A DNA stretch of 6,225 nucleotides from an uncultured Dehalococcoidia bacterium (GTDB lineage: Bacteria; Chloroflexota; Dehalococcoidia; Tepidiformales; Tepidiformaceae): assembly GCA_937864275.1 (NCBI GenBank), contig CALMIW010000339.1:1-6225 (forward strand). Direction: 5' to 3'. Positions 5,386 through 6,225 of this stretch are shown in pieces. Below the pieces are notes generated by a model, which worked only from the letters and a program-made list of their open reading frames with translations, searched no databases and was not told the DNA's origin. How positions within the stretch are numbered: position 1 is the first letter of the stretch; each line of letters begins with the position of its first letter. Position numbers and translations under genes: made by a program.

Positions 5386-6197
5386 CCGATTCGCCATTCT
5401 TCGAAGGCCCCTACCGCCGGCTGGTGAACACCGCCGCCGAGCAGAAGAACTCCATTCACGACGACGCCCAGGCCCAGCGCCTCGGCTTCCGCGGCGGATT
5501 CGTCCCCGGCAGCATCGTGGGCACAGCCGCCATGCCGGCCATCGTTGCCGCCTTCGGCAAGGAGTGGATGGAGGGCGGCTGGTACTCGTTCACCTTCGTC
5601 TCGCCGGTCTACATCGATGACGAAGTCCACGAAGTCGCCCGGCGAACTGGCGACGGCATCGCCATCCAGGTCGTGGACCGTTCGGGCCGCCTCTGCTGCA
5701 ACGGCCGCGCCGGGCTGGGCGCGACCATCCCCTGGGACCCGGCCGAGGACGGGACGCACGGCGCAGAAGGCGTCCTTCCCGAGGTCGGGATTGGGTTCGA
5801 GTTCCTCCCCCACGAGTTCCTCCCGGAGCCGGATCTCTGCCGCGGCACTGTCCAGTCGGCCGGAGATGCCACGCCCTGGTACGCCGATAGTTCTCCGTGG
5901 GGCGGGCCGGTCGTCCCGCCGGAGCAACTCCACGTCGTCGCTCTCCATCTCATGCGTGCACCCCACCAGCCCCGCCCGGGGCGCATGGAGGGCATCCGCG
6001 AGCCCGGCATGTGGGCGCAACACGACCTCGCAATCGAGGCGCCCCTCTTCCAGGACCGCGCCTACACCTTCCGGGAATGGGTCGCCGACAAGGGCCGCTC
6101 CGGCCGCACCGTTTTCCTCACCTACGAATTCGAAGTCCACGAAGGCGCCCGCCGCGTCGCCCGCGGCCGGCACAAGGCCAAGTGGCTCGCCGACTAA
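5382..6197 (+). CDS. MaoC/FAS1-dehydratase-like double hotdog protein, 271 aa
   Basis: MaoC-type hydratases add water to, or remove it from, acyl-CoA thioesters. The GTG start overlaps the CoA-transferase stop (GTGA), so the two are translationally coupled. The first hotdog (~1-118) has NSIHDDAQAQRLGFRGGFVP, resembling the hydratase motif D-x-N-P-x-H. It keeps N23 and H26, but Gln21 stands where the catalytic Asp should be. Strands such as FTFVSPVYIDDEVHEVARR follow. The second hotdog (~140-271) has SAGDATPWYADSSPWGGPVVPP: Asp162 is kept, but Tyr167 replaces the His, a pattern like FAS1-type dehydratase regions. It ends in strands with REWVADKGRSGRTVFLTYEF. No signal peptide or membrane segment is seen. 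It probably acts on, or just binds, a CoA ester made by the coupled transferase. Activity is uncertain because neither half shows the complete dyad. The 28 bases after the stop hold nothing I can support. Confidence 0.8.
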   Translation: MTDSPFFEGPYRRLVNTAAEQKNSIHDDAQAQRLGFRGGFVPGSIVGTAAMPAIVAAFGKEWMEGGWYSFTFVSPVYIDDEVHEVARRTGDGIAIQVVDRSGRLCCNGRAGLGATIPWDPAEDGTHGAEGVLPEVGIGFEFLPHEFLPEPDLCRGTVQSAGDATPWYADSSPWGGPVVPPEQLHVVALHLMRAPHQPRPGRMEGIREPGMWAQHDLAIEAPLFQDRAYTFREWVADKGRSGRTVFLTYEFEVHEGARRVARGRHKAKWLAD

Positions 6198-6225
6198 GTC
6201 AGAAGCCATACCTGAGATGCCGCCG

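Noticed and set aside
3778..5397. 539-aa minus-strand open frame
   Set aside because: It is antisense to the CoA-transferase domains, with low-complexity Gly/Val/Glu-rich composition and no family motif.
5625..6160. Repeated EVHE-ARR phrase in both halves of the hotdog protein
   Set aside because: The two copies fall at different structural positions (an early strand versus the C-terminal strand), so coincidence is more likely than a functional repeat.
6217..6225. Possible start of a next gene (ATG CCG CCG) at the right edge
   Set aside because: Only three codons are visible and there is no ribosome binding site, so it cannot be supported.

Overview
The window is GC-rich bacterial chromosomal DNA with dense coding, GTG and TTG starts, and 4-bp stop/start overlaps. 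The gene content would fit a Chloroflexota/Dehalococcoidia-like or actinobacterial-type metabolism. That placement is an inference from style only, because no rRNA or other marker is present.

Layout: two divergent blocks share a 92-bp intergenic region (1871-1962). Leftward (minus strand) run a 132-aa protein of unknown function (1472-1870) and, coupled to it by an ATGA overlap, a large TPR protein (1475 down to beyond base 1). The TPR protein has an N-terminal membrane segment, a long acidic Ala/Glu-rich linker, four to five TPR units and a LuxR/GerE-type helix-turn-helix at its C-terminal end, which is cut by the window edge. Rightward (plus strand) run three metabolic genes. The first is a GrdB/PrdB-family reductase-like protein (1963-2814) with an in-frame TGA at codon 167, best read as selenocysteine in a U-x-x-C-C motif. 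The second is an 827-aa tandem fusion of two CaiB/BaiF (family III) CoA-transferase domains (2902-5385). The third is a 271-aa double hotdog (MaoC/FAS1-dehydratase-like) protein (5382-6197), coupled to the second by a GTGA overlap.

The main point is the selenoprotein. A conventional gene caller would split it at the TGA into a 166-aa and a 110-aa ORF. The two halves are in the same frame and both match one continuous family sequence, and the TGA falls on the redox-active Sec/Cys position. TGA is a normal stop in two neighbouring genes, so global code reassignment is unlikely. There are no GrdA, GrdC or PrdA partners here. The gene sits instead beside CoA-transfer and hydratase genes, which suggests a selenium-dependent reductive step tied to acyl-CoA chemistry rather than classical Stickland fermentation (inference).

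Both downstream enzymes show paired domains with uneven active sites. The CoA transferase keeps the catalytic Asp in its first half and has His in its second. The hotdog protein has the His but not the Asp of the hydratase motif in its first half, and the Asp but not the His in its second. Candidate control elements are a 16-bp imperfect palindrome over the leftward -10 box, a nested inverted repeat around the selenoprotein stop codon, and a -10-like box in front of a proposed TTG start for the CoA transferase.
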